NCBI GenBank assembly: GCA_038225095.1
Contig: JBBREZ010000424.1
Span: 1-6,179, forward strand
Direction: 5' to 3'
Source: JAPLGZ01 sp038225095
GTDB lineage: Bacteria; Chloroflexota; Anaerolineae; Caldilineales; Caldilineaceae
Length of the DNA stretch: 6,179 nt
Position numbers and translations under genes: made by a program
Shown: piece by piece, positions 5,564 to 6,179 of the stretch
Layout of the letters: every line of letters begins with the position of its first letter
Position numbering within the stretch: the stretch's first letter is position 1
Notes under the pieces: generated by a model
Seen by the model: the letters and a program-made list of their open reading frames with translations, nothing else
Database searches by the model: none
Told to the model about the DNA's origin: nothing

Positions 5564-5631
5564 AACAAATAGTACAGGCGGGGAACCGCGTATGCCTGAC
5601 CATCGTTGCCAGCTATAAATTGAAGAAACTA

Positions 5632-6179
5632 TTGAATACACAAATTAGCTTGAACCAGAACGGGCAGCCAACACCAGATCCAGTCACCAGTGCTACAACG
5701 CCAGTCGTGGCTAATGGCACGGCCAAAGTCATCTTCCAACCCAGCGGTCGTCAGGGCGAAATCCCCACCGGCATGACGCTGCTCGAGGCGGCGCGCCGGA
5801 TGGGCGTGGAAATTGAATCGATCTGTGGCGGCCATCAGACCTGCCGTAAGTGTAAGATTTTTGTCGAAGCTGGTGACTTTGCCAAATTTGGTGTTAGATC
5901 CGACCCCGCGCATCTGACGCCGCCGGGTGAACGCGAGCTGAAATACGCTGAACGCTATAACTTTGAACCCGGCGCGCGCATGAGCTGCGCCTGTCAGGTG
6001 ACCGGCGATGTGGTGATCCGCGTGCCCGAAGAGAGCCAGACACGCAAACAAGTCGTGCGCAAGGCAGCGGGTGTGGATCGACCGCTGACGGTTGACCCGA
6101 TCATGCGGCTGTATTACGTGGAATTGCCCGCACCACACCTCAAGGATCACCGGGGTGATTGGGAGCGCCTGCAAGATGA
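5632..6179 (+). CDS. RACo/RamA-like ASKHA corrinoid-protein reductive activator, N-terminal [2Fe-2S] ferredoxin part
   Basis: Partial gene, still open at the window end (182 residues visible). After a 30-residue polar, Pro/Thr-rich extension comes a plant-type [2Fe-2S] ferredoxin domain (about 33-130): VIFQPSGRQGEIPTGMTLLE, then ICGGHQTCRKCKIFVEAG with Cys65, Cys71 and Cys74 (C-x5-C-x2-C), and a fourth ligand, probably Cys121 in SCACQ. The following stretch (DRPLTVDPIMRLYYVELP, then DHRGDWERLQD) matches the linker of the DUF4445/ASKHA family. Members such as RACo and RamA use ATP to drive low-potential electrons into inactive Co(II) corrinoid proteins, restoring Co(I) for methyl transfer. The ATPase domain would lie beyond the window. 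No in-frame ATG exists upstream of the domain. The frame is open from 5566, with TTG at 5620, 5632 and 5650 and GTG at 5707. TTG 5632 has a weak GAAG upstream and is chosen tentatively; GTG 5707 is the main alternative. Confidence 0.85.
   Translation, partial: MNTQISLNQNGQPTPDPVTSATTPVVANGTAKVIFQPSGRQGEIPTGMTLLEAARRMGVEIESICGGHQTCRKCKIFVEAGDFAKFGVRSDPAHLTPPGERELKYAERYNFEPGARMSCACQVTGDVVIRVPEESQTRKQVVRKAAGVDRPLTVDPIMRLYYVELPAPHLKDHRGDWERLQD

Noticed and set aside
5521..5590. tRNA-like D-arm resemblance (TAGCCGAGTTGGTT)
   Set aside because: There is no matching acceptor stem, no anticodon arm and no GTTCGA-type T-loop at the expected distances.
5592..5618. 8-codon ORF (MPDHRCQL) in the leader of the corrinoid activator gene
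   Set aside because: It is too short and has only a poor ribosome-binding site; no runs of a regulatory amino acid and no attenuator hairpin follow.
5629..6174. 181-codon open frame on the minus strand
   Set aside because: It lies opposite the clearly recognisable ferredoxin/ASKHA coding sequence and shows no known domain; it is an antisense shadow.

Overview
The window looks like part of a chromosome from a Chloroflexota bacterium, probably class Chloroflexia or a relative. This rests on style, not on a marker gene. The large secreted protein has Pro/Thr linkers (PTPTPTATASPTPRP type) and an IYLPLI motif near its C-terminus, both common in exported Chloroflexota proteins. The HTH-plus-TPR regulator and the two-helix zinc-ribbon protein also suit that phylum. 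Codon use and base composition look moderate. No rRNA, tRNA, transposase, integrase or CRISPR array was seen.

Layout: (1) 1-308, the 3' end of a secreted trypsin-like S1 protease on the + strand. Its stop codon lies inside a 25-bp perfect palindrome (305-378), which is followed by a strong intrinsic terminator (392-436). (2) 473-1855, a minus-strand gene for an XRE-type HTH regulator with a long TPR-like region. It converges on the protease and shares the terminator region. (3) 1856-2472, a 617-bp intergenic region holding several inverted repeats, a degenerate second copy of the palindromic element (2241-2308) and a possible third fragment (2344-2391). (4) 2473-2961, a small membrane protein with a C-terminal zinc ribbon. 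(5) 3057-3149, a 30-codon ORF with its own strong Shine-Dalgarno sequence and a signal-peptide-like start. (6) 3206-5431, a large secreted multidomain protein whose Shine-Dalgarno sequence and start codon are buried in a perfect hairpin; it ends at a clear terminator (5459-5489). (7) About 5632 to the window end, the start of a [2Fe-2S] ferredoxin/ASKHA (RACo/RamA-like) reductive activator of corrinoid enzymes, preceded by a perfect TATAAT box.

Genes 2473-5431 run in the same direction without an obvious terminator between them and may be co-transcribed. The protease and the 3206-5431 product act outside the cell. The HTH-TPR protein lies between them and could regulate a neighbour, but nothing in the sequence proves that. 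The corrinoid activator has its own promoter and looks like the start of an unrelated unit.

The most interesting signals are non-coding: a dispersed palindromic repeat family bracketing the regulator gene, and the hairpin-buried start of the secreted protein downstream of a small ORF that carries a near-identical ribosome-binding and start cassette. These are candidates for regulation or mobility. No complete new system can be claimed from this window.
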